NCBI RefSeq assembly: GCF_016919445.1
Contig: NZ_CP070356.1
Coordinates: forward strand, 5,025,502-5,089,501
Source of the DNA: Pseudomonas sp. PDNC002
Lineage (GTDB): Bacteria; Pseudomonadota; Gammaproteobacteria; Pseudomonadales; Pseudomonadaceae
Direction of reading: 5' to 3'
Length of the DNA stretch: 64,000 nt
Positions 33,986-42,492 of this stretch are shown here, piece by piece. Under the pieces are notes generated by a model. It saw only the letters and a program-made list of their open reading frames with translations, was not told the origin of the DNA and did no database searches. Position numbers and translations under genes: made by a program. How positions within the stretch are numbered: the stretch's first letter is position 1; each line of letters opens with the position of its first letter.

Positions 33986-34461
33986 GCCGGGTTCCTTGCT
34001 GTCGGGGCCGGAGCGCCGAGCGGTTTCTCGTAGCGCCAGGCGTCGCTGCCGTCTTCGTAGAAGCCGGCGCTGCGGGCGAAGCGGACATAGCCGCTGCGCT
34101 CGTAAAGGCCAATGGCGCTGGTGTTGTCGGTGCGCACTTCCAGGCGCAGGCGCCGGCAACCGCGCGCCCGGGCCTGCTCTTCGCACCGTTCCAGCAGCGC
34201 ACCGCCAAGGCCCTGCCCTCGCGCTTGCCGGGAAATCGCCAGGGAGTATAGGCGGGCGATGTCCGAGCCCCGTCTCAGCAGGAGCAACGCGTAGCCCAGC
34301 AACTCGCCATCACGGTCGGCGACCAGCAGGATGGTGCTGGGTGTCCCGATCAGTCTGCGAAAGCTGCGGCCACTGATGCGGTCCTGCTCGAAACACTCTT
34401 CTTCCAGCACCAGCAAGTTCGCCAAATCGGCCGACGTGGCAAGGCGATATAACAGCGACAT
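33982..34461 (-). CDS. GNAT-family N-acetyltransferase (RimI-like)
   Basis: 159 residues. The acetyl-CoA loop is in ARLYSLAISRQARGQGLGGALLERCEEQAR (RxxGxG/A), followed by LRLEVRTDNTSAIGLYERSGYV, typical of RimI-like enzymes. The substrate may be a protein N-terminus or a small amine. It is divergent from a RimK-like ATP-grasp gene (93 bases between starts) and overlaps the MBL gene downstream. GNAT proteins occur next to or fused with RimK-like ATP-grasp ligases in many proteobacteria, which suggests joint action on a peptide or protein tail. Confidence 0.85.
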   Translation of the reverse strand: MSLLYRLATSADLANLLVLEEECFEQDRISGRSFRRLIGTPSTILLVADRDGELLGYALLLLRRGSDIARLYSLAISRQARGQGLGGALLERCEEQARARGCRRLRLEVRTDNTSAIGLYERSGYVRFARSAGFYEDGSDAWRYEKPLGAPAPTARNPA

Positions 34462-34554
34462 GGGTTCTCCGTAAAACTATCGTAATGAACCGGGACATTT
34501 CCTGAAGTTACTGCTTAATAGACACACGGCAACTTTCAGACAGGTCCGTGAACA

Positions 34555-36135
34555 ATGTCTTCGTTACACACTAACTTCCATGAAAAGTTCAGCGCAAGTT
34601 CTCTGCACGTCGTCACCGACACGTCTGCTGAGCCTCCTTCAGCCCGGTCAGGCCAGGTTCTGATCATCGTCGAGCGCAAGGAAGACTGGGCGTCCTATAT
34701 TCCCAGCGAAGATATGCTGAGCGCCCGCGAGTATCTGGAAGATTCGCATCAGTTCGAATCGGGAAAGCGCTTCCAGGTCATCAACCTGTGCCGCAACTAT
34801 AAATATCTCGGCCACGGTTATTACTGTTCACTATTGGCCGAAGCGCGGGGCCACAAGGTCATTCCGTCGGTACGCACCATCAGCGAGCTGGCGAAGAAAT
34901 CCCTCTACGGCCTGGCCCTGGACGGCCTGGAAAGATCCCTGGAAAAAGCCCTCGCCCAGCATCCCTGCGCCAGTACCGATGGCTTCACCCTGCGCCTGTA
35001 CTTCGGCCATACCGACCTGGAACCACTACAGCCCATCGCCCGCCAACTGTTCGAGGCCTTCCCCTGCCCCATCCTGCTGGTGGACTTCCGCCGCACCGAC
35101 GCCTGGCATATCGCGGGAATCCGCCCCGGCGCGCTGCACAAGCTGCGCGATAACCAGGAAGACCAGTTCGCCGACGCCCTCGACCGCTTCAGCCGGCGCG
35201 TCTGGCGCCAGCCCAATTCGCGGCGCCTGGCGCGCTACGACCTGGCCATCCTGCACAACCCGGCGGAAAGCCTGCCGCCTTCCAATGCCGGCGCTCTGGA
35301 TAGCTTCGTCCGCGTCGGCCGGCAGCTGGGCATCGACGTCGAGCTGATCGAGAAGAAGGACTACGCGCGGCTGGCCGAATACGACGCGCTGCTGATCCGC
35401 GAGACCACCAGCGTTGACGACCACACCTATCGCTTCGCCAAGAAAGCCGAGAGCGAGGGGCTGATCGTGATGGACGACCCGGCGTCGATCCTGCGCTGCA
35501 CCAACAAGGTCTATCTCACCGACCTGCTGCGCAGCCACGGCCTGGGCATGCCGGCCACGGAAATCCTCTACAAGGACAACCCGCAGGAGCTGGAGCGCGT
35601 CGGCGCGCGGCTGGGCTTCCCGCTGGTGCTGAAGATCCCCGACGGCTGCTTCTCCCGGGGCGTCTACAAGGTCGAGGACGCCCAGCAACTGCACAGCGTC
35701 AGCGCCGAGCTGTTCGAGCACTCGGTGCTGCTGCTCGCCCAGGAGTACCTCTACACCGAGTTCGACTGGCGCATCGGCATCCTCAACCGCCAGCCGGTGT
35801 TCGCCTGCCAGTACTTCATGTCCCGCGGGCACTGGCAGATCGTCCAGCACAAGGCCGACGGCGAGGTGATCGGCGAGTGCCGCACGCTGCCGGTGGAAAG
35901 CGCGCCGCCCGCCGTCGTGGAGCTGGCACTGAAGACCGCCAACCTGATCGGCGACGGCCTTTACGGCGTCGACCTGAAGGAGCTGGACGGCGAAGTGGTG
36001 GTGATCGAAGTGAACGACAACCCCAACCTCGACGCCGGCATCGAGGATGCCTGCCTCAAGGACGACCTTTACCGCCGGGTGCTGGAGGAATTCATCCGCC
36101 GCCTGGAACTCAAGCGTCGCGGCCAGGCGCTCTGA
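34555..36135 (+). CDS. RimK-like ATP-grasp ligase with RLAN N-terminal domain
   Basis: 526 residues. The N-terminal ~230 residues look like the RimK-like ATP-grasp N-terminal domain (LIIVERKEDWASYIPSEDMLSAREYL, YKYLGHGYYCSLLAEARGHKVIPSV). The C-terminal ATP-grasp domain has TNKVYLTDLLRSHGLGMPATEIL, the PLVLKIPDGCFSRGVYKV glycine loop, LLAQEYLYTEFDWRIGILN, and the metal-binding VVVIEVNDNPNLDAGIEDA. Such enzymes join an amino acid or amine to a carboxylate with ATP. The substrate is unknown. A 47-residue membrane peptide gene follows 23 bases later, and a divergent GNAT gene lies upstream. Confidence 0.88.
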   Translation: MSSLHTNFHEKFSASSLHVVTDTSAEPPSARSGQVLIIVERKEDWASYIPSEDMLSAREYLEDSHQFESGKRFQVINLCRNYKYLGHGYYCSLLAEARGHKVIPSVRTISELAKKSLYGLALDGLERSLEKALAQHPCASTDGFTLRLYFGHTDLEPLQPIARQLFEAFPCPILLVDFRRTDAWHIAGIRPGALHKLRDNQEDQFADALDRFSRRVWRQPNSRRLARYDLAILHNPAESLPPSNAGALDSFVRVGRQLGIDVELIEKKDYARLAEYDALLIRETTSVDDHTYRFAKKAESEGLIVMDDPASILRCTNKVYLTDLLRSHGLGMPATEILYKDNPQELERVGARLGFPLVLKIPDGCFSRGVYKVEDAQQLHSVSAELFEHSVLLLAQEYLYTEFDWRIGILNRQPVFACQYFMSRGHWQIVQHKADGEVIGECRTLPVESAPPAVVELALKTANLIGDGLYGVDLKELDGEVVVIEVNDNPNLDAGIEDACLKDDLYRRVLEEFIRRLELKRRGQAL

Positions 36136-36158
36136 GCGCACCGCCCAAGGAGAACCCC

Positions 36159-36302
36159 ATGGAAGCCACGCATATCGGCCTGACCATCCTGATCGCCATC
36201 GTCGTGTTCGGTACCGCGATCAACTACTTCGACCACCGCATGAAGCCGCGCGAGGTGCGCGAACAGGCCAGGCGCAAGGCTCAGCCAAAGCGCACGCAGT
36301 AG
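36159..36302 (+). CDS. small single-span membrane protein
   Basis: 47 residues: METHIGL-type N-terminus (MEATHIGLTILIAIVVFGTAINYF) forming one transmembrane helix, then a strongly basic tail (HRMKPREVREQARRKAQPKR). AAGGAG lies 7 bases before ATG 36159, which supports translation. It directly follows the RimK-like gene and overlaps the tail of the convergent beta-propeller gene by 22 bases. No family name is known to me. Confidence 0.6.
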   Translation: MEATHIGLTILIAIVVFGTAINYFDHRMKPREVREQARRKAQPKRTQ

Positions 36303-37384
36303 ATCGGCGGCAGGTTGGCGGACAGGCATTGCCAGTGGTCCCCGCCGTTCTCCGACAGCCACAGGCCACCGGTGGTGGAGCCCATCGCCAGACAGGCGCC
36401 GTCGTCGTCGATGGCCAGGCCGTGGCGATACACCAGGTCGAAGGCGGCGCCCTGGGGCAGGCCGCTATCGAGCACGTCGAAGGTGGCGCCACCATCGCGG
36501 GTACGGGTGACGACGAAGCGGGCGTCCACCGGAATGCGGCAGACGTCCTTCACCGCCGGAACGAACCACGCCGTGTCCGGCCGGGTCGGGTGGACGGCAA
36601 CGGCAAAACCGAAGCTCGAGGGCTCGACCTGTACGTCGTTCCAGCGCGAGCCGCCATCGGTCGAGGTGAAGATGCCATTGTGGTGCTGCACCCAGAGGCG
36701 ATCCGGCTGTGCCGGGCAATGCACCAGGCGGTGCGGGTCCTGGATGGCGCCCTCTTCGCGCAGCTCCGGCGGCATGTAGTCGGCGTACATGCCGGCGGTG
36801 GTGACGCGCCAGTTGGCACCGCCATCGTCGCTCTGCCACACGCCGCCGCAGGACACGGCGACGGTCAGGTGCTGGCTGTCGCGCGGGTCGACGCTGACCG
36901 AGTGGATGCCCGGCCAGTCATAGCCGCCGCCCATCCAGCGCGAGCGCTCGGGCACATCCCAGAGCGGACGGTTCAGCTCCCAGCTGTCGCCGCCGTCGTT
37001 GCTGCGGAACAGGCCGCCAGGAATGGTGCCAGCCCAGAGCACGCCGGGTTCGGCAGCGCCGCCGGTTTCCAGGCACCAGATCTGCTGCAGGGTCCAGGGC
37101 GCGGGCGGCGCTTCACCTTCCGCGGGTTCGGGCAACGGGTCGGGTTGCGGCGGATAGGTCGGCACGGCGACCTCCAGCCAATCCTCACCGGCGCGTTGGC
37201 GCCAGAGCTTGCAGCCGAAGTGGCCGAGGTTGAGGGCGGCGTAAAGAGTGTCATCGCGCGGGTCGGCGAGCACCGTGCTGAGCGGTTCGCCGATGAAGTC
37301 GCGGCGGCTTTCCTGCCAACCGTCCGCGCCACGCTGGAAGGTGAACAACCCCTTGCGGGTCGCCACCAGCAGTCGATCATCCAT
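36281..37384 (-). CDS. BNR/sialidase-like beta-propeller protein
   Basis: 367 residues, no signal peptide. Repeated Asp-box motifs (SxDGGxxW) are seen as SNDGGDSWEL, SDDGGANWRV, STDGGSRWND, TRDGGATFDV and SENGGDHWQC, which gives a predicted five- to seven-bladed propeller. The start MDDRLLVATRKGLFTFQR matches the cytosolic VPS10/exo-alpha-sialidase-like family seen in many proteobacteria, for which no activity is established. Catalytic sialidase residues are not obvious. It is the second gene of a pair with a MoaD-like protein (27 bases upstream). Confidence 0.82.
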   Translation of the reverse strand: MDDRLLVATRKGLFTFQRGADGWQESRRDFIGEPLSTVLADPRDDTLYAALNLGHFGCKLWRQRAGEDWLEVAVPTYPPQPDPLPEPAEGEAPPAPWTLQQIWCLETGGAAEPGVLWAGTIPGGLFRSNDGGDSWELNRPLWDVPERSRWMGGGYDWPGIHSVSVDPRDSQHLTVAVSCGGVWQSDDGGANWRVTTAGMYADYMPPELREEGAIQDPHRLVHCPAQPDRLWVQHHNGIFTSTDGGSRWNDVQVEPSSFGFAVAVHPTRPDTAWFVPAVKDVCRIPVDARFVVTRTRDGGATFDVLDSGLPQGAAFDLVYRHGLAIDDDGACLAMGSTTGGLWLSENGGDHWQCLSANLPPIYCVRFG

Positions 37385-37411
37385 TGTGCTCTCCTGAATT
37401 GCCGCCGGTTC

Positions 37412-37681
37412 TCACCCACCGCTCAAGGCCTGCACCACATAGACCTCGCTGTCCGCTGTCAGCGCATCGCTGAGGCGGGCGCGGTCCCGCAGGCGCAGCC
37501 CATCGATGAAGATCGTCAGGTGCCGGCGCAATCCGCCCTGGTCATCCAGCAGGTAGCCGCGCAGCTTCGGCGCCTCGGCAAACACCATTTCCAATGCGCC
37601 GGACAAGGTGTCCGCCGTCAGCTCGCGCTCCTCGATGGGAACATGGCGCTGGATCGACGGGGCAAAGGCGATACGGCACAT
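37412..37681 (-). CDS. MoaD/ThiS-like small protein
   Basis: 89 residues from ATG 37681. A beta-grasp pattern (MCRIAFAPSIQRHVP...LSGALEMVFAEAPKLRGYLLDDQGGLRRHLTIFIDGL) ends in the diagnostic C-terminal GG (QALSGG), which in this family is adenylated and thiocarboxylated to donate sulfur. It is not near molybdopterin or thiamine genes but beside a beta-propeller gene, a pairing I believe is recurrent. The function may be a specialised sulfur carrier; this is inference. Confidence 0.82.
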   Translation of the reverse strand: MCRIAFAPSIQRHVPIEERELTADTLSGALEMVFAEAPKLRGYLLDDQGGLRRHLTIFIDGLRLRDRARLSDALTADSEVYVVQALSGG

Positions 37682-38277
37682 GGGCGAACTCGCAACGGGT
37701 GCTGACTGCACCAGTCTAGGGCAGGCGCGGCGGGTGGTCCGGGCGCTTCGACGGGATGCGTGATGGCCACGGGATAGGCTCTGGAACGGCCTTCGCAGCG
37801 GTCCTTCCCCGGCATTCAGTTTCGATAAAACGAAACCAAACGTCGTGAAAATCACATTTAACAAACCCATCCGCCGTGCGAGTCTCCGGGAATCGTCAGC
37901 CATAACCTTCGACATGCATCTGCTCGTTTCGCCCGCATCGCTGGAACCCGTCGCCGCCCGCAAGGCCGGCAGCGCTGTCCGCCTGCCGCGCAAACATGCC
38001 CGCTGGCTCGAACTGCAACCGCTGACCCTGCCTCTTGAACTGGCCTTCTGGGCGCTCTGGCACTGCCGCCACGCCCGTCCACCGGACGGCACCTCTCGCT
38101 GATCGGGCGTCATCGCCCGAATTCCCTCGACGGAACTACGCTCAGGACTGGCAAAACGCCGTTCTCGAACAAGACGTAGCCCGTTGTATCGCTTGCCTGC
38201 CTTCAATCCTGCGCCCGTCGGCGCGGCCCTGGCCTGCAGGTCGTCAGCGCATCCGCGTGGATGCTAACGAGAGCCCC
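37682..38277. other. 596-base region with little recognisable content
   Basis: This lies between the MoaD-like gene (leaving on the minus strand) and the glutamylpolyamine synthetase. An AT-richer stretch at 37815-37870 could hold divergent promoters. One doubtful small frame (37914-38102) is listed separately. The segment 38103-38277 is open in the synthetase frame but shows no family similarity and no RBS. Confidence 0.4.
37914..38102 (+). CDS. doubtful small ORF
   Basis: 62 codons from ATG 37914 (MHLLVSPASLEPVAARKAGS...LELAFWALWHCRHA). The frame is open back to 37845, but no Shine-Dalgarno is visible for either start. The composition (basic stretch followed by a hydrophobic LPLELAFWALWHC) does not look random. 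It could be a small membrane-associated protein or chance. I do not recognise it. Confidence 0.3.
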   Translation: MHLLVSPASLEPVAARKAGSAVRLPRKHARWLELQPLTLPLELAFWALWHCRHARPPDGTSR

Positions 38278-39642
38278 ATGAATTTCGCCTCCGTGCAAGA
38301 AGCCCAGTATTTCCTGGCCCAGAACCCCGATATCGAGATGGTCGAGCTGTTCATCCTCGACGCCAACGGCGTGCCGCGCGGCAAGCTGCTGCACCGCGAG
38401 GAACTGCTCGCCGTGTACCAGTCCGGCCGGCCGCTGCCCAGCACCATTCTCGGCCTCACCGTGCACGGCGAGGATGTGGAGGATTCCGGGCTGGTCTGGG
38501 ATGTGGGCGATATCGATTGCCGCGCCTATCCGCTGGCCGGCAGCCTGGTACGCCTGCCCTGGCGGCAGATTCCCACGGCGGCGGTGCAGGTCAGCATGCA
38601 CCCCGAGGAAGGCAAGCCGGCCGACATCGCCGACCCGCGCCACGTGCTGATCCGCGTGATCGACGGTCTGAAGGCCGATGGCTTCCATCCGGTGATGGCC
38701 TGCGAGCTGGAGTTCTACCTGCTGGACGCCAAGCGCGATGCCAATGGCCGCCCACAACCGGCGCTGGACGCCGACGGTGGCCGCCCGCGCGCCACCCAGG
38801 TGTATGGCTTGCGCGAACTGGAGCAGATCGAGCCGTTCCTCGCCGACCTCTATGCCGCCTGCAAGGCCCAGGGCATTCCGGCGCGCACGGCGATTTCCGA
38901 ATACGCGCCGGGCCAGGTGGAGATCACCCTGGAGCACGGCGATGCGCTGGTCGCCATGGACCAGGCTGTGCGCTACAAGCGTCTGGTGAAGGGCGTGGCG
39001 CACAAGCACGGCATGCAGGCCTGCTTCATGGCCAAGCCGTTCGACGATCTGGCCGGCACCGGCATGCACATGCACGTGTCCCTGGCCGACGCCGAGGGCA
39101 ACAACCTCTTCGCCAGCGAAGACCCTGCCGGCACTCCACTGCTGCGCCAGTCCGTGGGCGGCATGCTGAAAAGCCTGCTCGACTCGCTGCTGCTGTTCTG
39201 CCCCAACGCCAACTCCTACCGCCGTTTCCAGGCCAACAGCTACGCGCCGCTGGCGCCGACCTGGGGCTGCGATAACCGCACCGTGAGCCTGCGCGTGCCG
39301 GGCGGCCCGGCGAATACCCGGCACGTCGAGCACCGCATCTGCGGCGCCGATGCCAACCCGTACCTGGCTGCTGCTGCGATCCTCGCCGGCATCCATCGCG
39401 GCATCCGCGAGGAGATCGATCCGGGCGCACCGGTGGAAGGGAACGGTTACGCCCAGGCCAAGGAGTTGCTGCCCACCGACTGGCTCACTTCGCTGCGCGC
39501 GCTGGAGCGCTCCAGCTGGGCGCGTGACGCGCTGGGGCACGAATTCCTTGGCGTCTACCTGAAGGTCAAGCAGGCTGAGTACCGCCAGTTCATGGGCGAG
39601 GTCGGGGAGCAGGACTGGCGCTGGTATCTGACGCAGGCGTGA
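38278..39642 (+). CDS. glutamine-synthetase-like gamma-glutamylpolyamine synthetase
   Basis: 454 residues from ATG 38278. It belongs to the GS superfamily: DIEMVELFILDANGVPRGKLLHREEL at the N-terminus, metal and substrate residues in VMACELEFYLLD, YAPGQVEITLEHGDAL and GTGMHMHVSL, the ATP region with NSYRRFQANSYAPLAPTWGCDNRT, and RHVEHRICGADANPYLAAAAIL. This matches PuuA/PauA-type enzymes that ligate glutamate to putrescine or related amines; by neighbourhood it resembles PAO1 PA1566 (pauA3). The next gene is the matching FAD oxidase, so the pair would perform the first two steps of polyamine breakdown. Confidence 0.88.
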   Translation: MNFASVQEAQYFLAQNPDIEMVELFILDANGVPRGKLLHREELLAVYQSGRPLPSTILGLTVHGEDVEDSGLVWDVGDIDCRAYPLAGSLVRLPWRQIPTAAVQVSMHPEEGKPADIADPRHVLIRVIDGLKADGFHPVMACELEFYLLDAKRDANGRPQPALDADGGRPRATQVYGLRELEQIEPFLADLYAACKAQGIPARTAISEYAPGQVEITLEHGDALVAMDQAVRYKRLVKGVAHKHGMQACFMAKPFDDLAGTGMHMHVSLADAEGNNLFASEDPAGTPLLRQSVGGMLKSLLDSLLLFCPNANSYRRFQANSYAPLAPTWGCDNRTVSLRVPGGPANTRHVEHRICGADANPYLAAAAILAGIHRGIREEIDPGAPVEGNGYAQAKELLPTDWLTSLRALERSSWARDALGHEFLGVYLKVKQAEYRQFMGEVGEQDWRWYLTQA

Positions 39643-39659
39643 GGGTGTGCGCGAAGTGC

Positions 39660-39817
39660 CGAAGAGCCCCTCACCCCAGCCCTCTCCCGCAAGCGGTAGA
39701 GGGGGCCGATTGTGCCGAGACGAGCTCGCCGCTCACTGAAATCTCGGATTGAAACCGAACTTGCAGCCCGCTCCGATCAGCTCCCTCTCCCTTCAGGGAG
39801 AGGGCTGGGGAGAGGGA
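39660..39817. repeat. intergenic repeat of the CTCTCCC/GGGAGAGG family
   Basis: A copy of the dispersed repeat lies between the synthetase and the oxidoreductase: CCCCTCACCCCAGCCCTCTC at the left and its partial complement GAGAGGGCTGGGGAGAGGG at the right enclose about 110 bases. The pair forms a large imperfect inverted repeat that could fold in RNA. Confidence 0.7.
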
Positions 39818-39843
39818 AACCGAACAACAACAGGAACACCGAA

Positions 39844-41157
39844 ATGAACGCTGCACTGAACCCCGCCACTCCCGCCCCCGAGCGCGCGAAGTCCTATTAC
39901 TCCGCGAGCCTCAACGAAGAGACCAACTACCCCACGCTGCAAGGCGAGGTGAACGTCGACATCGCCATCATCGGCGGCGGCTTCACCGGCGTCGCCACCG
40001 CCGTGGAATTGGCCGAGCGCGGCTACAAGGTCGCCATCGTCGAGACCAACAAGGTCGGCTGGGGCGCCAGCGGGCGCAACGGCGGGCAGGTCACCGGCAG
40101 CCTCTCCGGCGACTCCGCGATGGAGAAGCAGATGCGCCAGTGGCTCGGCGACGACGTCGACGACTTCATCTGGCACCTGCGCTGGCGCGGCCACGAGATC
40201 ATCAAGAGCCGCGTGGAGAAATACGGCATCCAGTGCGACCTGAAGTTCGGCCACCTGCACGCGGCGATGAAGCAGTCGCACATGGACGAACTGAAGGCCA
40301 CCTTCGATGACGCCAAGCGCCGCGGCATGGGCGACGAGATCAGCCTGCTGGACGGCGCCGGCGTGCGCGCGCACCTGGAAAGTGACCTGTACTGCGGCGC
40401 GATCAAGAACACCCGCAACATGCACCTGCACCCGCTCAACCTGTGCATCGGCGAAGCCAAGGCCGCCGCCAGCCTGGGCACGCTGATCTTCGAGCACTCC
40501 GAGGTGCTGGACATCATCCACGGCCCGCGCCCGGCGGTGGTCACATCCAGCGGACGGATCAATGCCGCGCAGGTGATGCTGGCCGGCGACGTCTACCACA
40601 AGCTGGAGCGCAAGCAGCTCAAGGGCATGATCTTCCCGGCCATGGGCGGCATCGTCACCACCAAGCCGCTGGGGGAGCTGGCCAAGCGCATCAACCCGCA
40701 GGACCTGGCCGTCTACGACTGCCGCTTCGTGCTCGATTACTACCGCATGACCGGCGACGGCCGCCTGCTGTTCGGCGGCGGCGCCAACTACTCGGGCCGC
40801 GACTCGCGCGACATCGCCGGCGAACTGCGCCCGTGCATCGAGCGCACCTTCCCGGCGCTCAAGGGCGTGGACATCGAGTTCCAGTGGAGCTGCGCCATGG
40901 GTATCGTGATGAACCGCATCCCACAGCTGGGCAAGCTGTCGGAGAACGTCTGGTACTGCCAGGGCTACTCCGGCCACGGCGTGGCGACCACCCACATCAT
41001 GGGCGAGATCATGGCCACGGCGATGACCGGCGACCTGGAGAAGTTCGACACCTTCGCCCAGTGCAAGCACATCCGCGTGCCGATGGGCGACGTGTTCGGC
41101 AACCCGATGCTGGCGGCGGGCATGTGGTACTACCAGATGATGGAAAAGCTGCGCTGA
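39844..41157 (+). CDS. FAD-dependent gamma-glutamylpolyamine oxidoreductase (PuuB/PauB type)
   Basis: 437 residues. The Rossmann FAD motif is DIAIIGGGFTGVATAVELAERGYKVAIVE (GGGFTG at 44-49), followed by the GWGASGRNGGQ block typical of DadA/PuuB-like amine oxidases, MHLHPLNLC, and a C-terminal WSCAMGIVMNRIPQLG...YCQGYSGHGVATTHIMGE. It should oxidise gamma-glutamylputrescine-like substrates made by the preceding enzyme. By position it resembles PAO1 PA1565 (pauB2). A repeat of about 160 bases separates the two genes, but both point the same way. Confidence 0.88.
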   Translation: MNAALNPATPAPERAKSYYSASLNEETNYPTLQGEVNVDIAIIGGGFTGVATAVELAERGYKVAIVETNKVGWGASGRNGGQVTGSLSGDSAMEKQMRQWLGDDVDDFIWHLRWRGHEIIKSRVEKYGIQCDLKFGHLHAAMKQSHMDELKATFDDAKRRGMGDEISLLDGAGVRAHLESDLYCGAIKNTRNMHLHPLNLCIGEAKAAASLGTLIFEHSEVLDIIHGPRPAVVTSSGRINAAQVMLAGDVYHKLERKQLKGMIFPAMGGIVTTKPLGELAKRINPQDLAVYDCRFVLDYYRMTGDGRLLFGGGANYSGRDSRDIAGELRPCIERTFPALKGVDIEFQWSCAMGIVMNRIPQLGKLSENVWYCQGYSGHGVATTHIMGEIMATAMTGDLEKFDTFAQCKHIRVPMGDVFGNPMLAAGMWYYQMMEKLR

Positions 41158-41180
41158 TAGGCAGGCTCCGAACTCGACCT

Positions 41181-41262
41181 GTAGGAGCGGACCTTGTCCG
41201 CGATGGGCAACCGGCCACTCCGGCGCGGCCGGAAATCGATCGCGGACAAGGTCCGCTCCTAC
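41181..41262. repeat. 24-bp perfect inverted repeat (GTAGGAGCGGAC family)
   Basis: The left arm 41181-41204 starts GTAGGAGCGGACC and ends GTCCGCGAT. The right arm 41239-41262 is its exact reverse complement, with 34 bases between. A sister copy lies at 46612-46702. These are REP/BIME-like Pseudomonas elements and could form a strong hairpin after the oxidoreductase gene. Confidence 0.75.
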
Positions 41263-41296
41263 GCGTTGCACGGACGACTCGATGCAGCAACGTAGG

Positions 41297-41322
41297 GCGT
41301 ACAACCGCGAACGGTTGTACGC
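41297..41322. repeat. short hairpin repeat (GTAGGGCG family)
   Basis: GCGTACAACCG and CGGTTGTACGC form an 11-bp perfect stem around a 4-base loop, preceded by GTAGG. The same GTAGGGCG lead occurs in the larger element at 56158-56234. It lies in the LysR leader. Confidence 0.6.
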
Positions 41323-41429
41323 GCTGCGGCAGAAGCGCCGCCGCGCCTTGTATCCCGTCGTACCCGCTAGCACTCGACACCACCGCCCCGCTCAGGGATA
41401 AAGGGTCCACTTCGCCGTTGGAGTGAGCC

Positions 41430-42353
41430 ATGCGTTTCCCCTCGATGACCGCCCTGCGCGTGCTGGACGCCGTCGCCCGTCTGGGCAGTCTGTCCGGCGC
41501 AGCCAGCGAGCTGAGCCTGACCCGCAGCGCCGTCAGCCACCAGTTGCACAGCCTGGAAGACTGCCTGGGCATCCCGCTCACCGAACGGGTTGGCCGCGGC
41601 ATCGTGCTGACCTACCACGGCGAGTGCTTCGCCCGCGAAACCCAGCGCGCCCTGGCGATCCTCAACGAGGCGCGGCGCTTCGCCAATGCAGAGGAAGTCT
41701 CCGGCCGCCTGTGCGTGAGCTGCACGCCGGGCTTCGCCACCTACTGGCTGTGCCACCAGATCGGCAAGTTCCAGCGCGCCCATCCGCAGGTGGAGCTGAA
41801 CCTGGTCTCGCCGCGGGTACCCGACGACGTCAGCGACCGCGACGTCGACCTGTTCATCGCCTACGGTGTGGGCGACTGGACCGACCTGCACGTGGACCTG
41901 ATCGCCACCCTCGACACCTTCCCGGTGTGCAGTCCGTCGCTGATCAACTCGGTGGGCGGCCTCGACTCGCCGGAAGACCTCGCCAGCCTGCCCTTCCTGC
42001 ACATGGTCGATCACTCCGACTGGCTGCTGTGGACCGCGGCCGCCGGGGTGAAGAACCTCAACGTGCGCAACGGCATCGTCTTCTCCGACGCGCACCTGGT
42101 GCAGTCGGCGGCCATCGCCGCGCAAGGTGTCGCAATGGGCGATGCGCTGGTCAGCGGCGACGCCATGGCCAAGGGGCAACTGGTGCGCCTGTTCAACGTC
42201 GCCATCGAGCCGCCCAATCGCTACTACTTCGTCACCGACCCGGCCAAGTCCGAGCGCCCCGACGTACGGGCCTTCAAGGCCTGGATGAAGGCCGAGCTAC
42301 GGATGTCCGAACAGTTCCGCCAGAATGCGCGCCATGCGCTGATTGGTGAGTGA
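41430..42353 (+). CDS. LysR-family transcriptional regulator
   Basis: 307 residues. The N-terminal winged helix reads MTALRVLDAVARLGSLSGAASELSLTRSAVSHQLHSLEDCLGIPLTERVGRGIVLTYHG, followed by the effector-binding domain (RLCVSCTPGFATYWLCHQIGKFQRAHPQVELNLVS, DVDLFIAYG, VQSAAIAAQGVAMG), of the GcvA-like subgroup. It is located between polyamine catabolic genes and a PotABCD-type importer, all on the same strand, so it probably controls one or both. The inducer is unknown. The leader contains repeat elements, and no LysR T-N11-A box was clear. Confidence 0.88.
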   Translation: MRFPSMTALRVLDAVARLGSLSGAASELSLTRSAVSHQLHSLEDCLGIPLTERVGRGIVLTYHGECFARETQRALAILNEARRFANAEEVSGRLCVSCTPGFATYWLCHQIGKFQRAHPQVELNLVSPRVPDDVSDRDVDLFIAYGVGDWTDLHVDLIATLDTFPVCSPSLINSVGGLDSPEDLASLPFLHMVDHSDWLLWTAAAGVKNLNVRNGIVFSDAHLVQSAAIAAQGVAMGDALVSGDAMAKGQLVRLFNVAIEPPNRYYFVTDPAKSERPDVRAFKAWMKAELRMSEQFRQNARHALIGE

Positions 42354-42492
42354 TTTCGAACAATGAGGGCAAAAAAACGCGATTGAAGCGGAGAGAGATT
42401 TGACAATACTGCATTAAAAAAAGGCCGCTGATCTTTACCCGATCCTCACCCGGCGGCTGCTCGAACAAGAACAAGAAATCGAGGTAAGTGCA

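Noticed and set aside
36047-37705. 552-codon plus-strand frame running over the beta-propeller and MoaD-like genes
   Set aside because: It is antisense to two genes with clear motifs and starts inside the RimK-like gene.
38035-38277. N-terminal extension of the glutamylpolyamine synthetase
   Set aside because: The frame is open, but the sequence is Arg/Pro-rich without family similarity, and the canonical N-terminus begins at ATG 38278.
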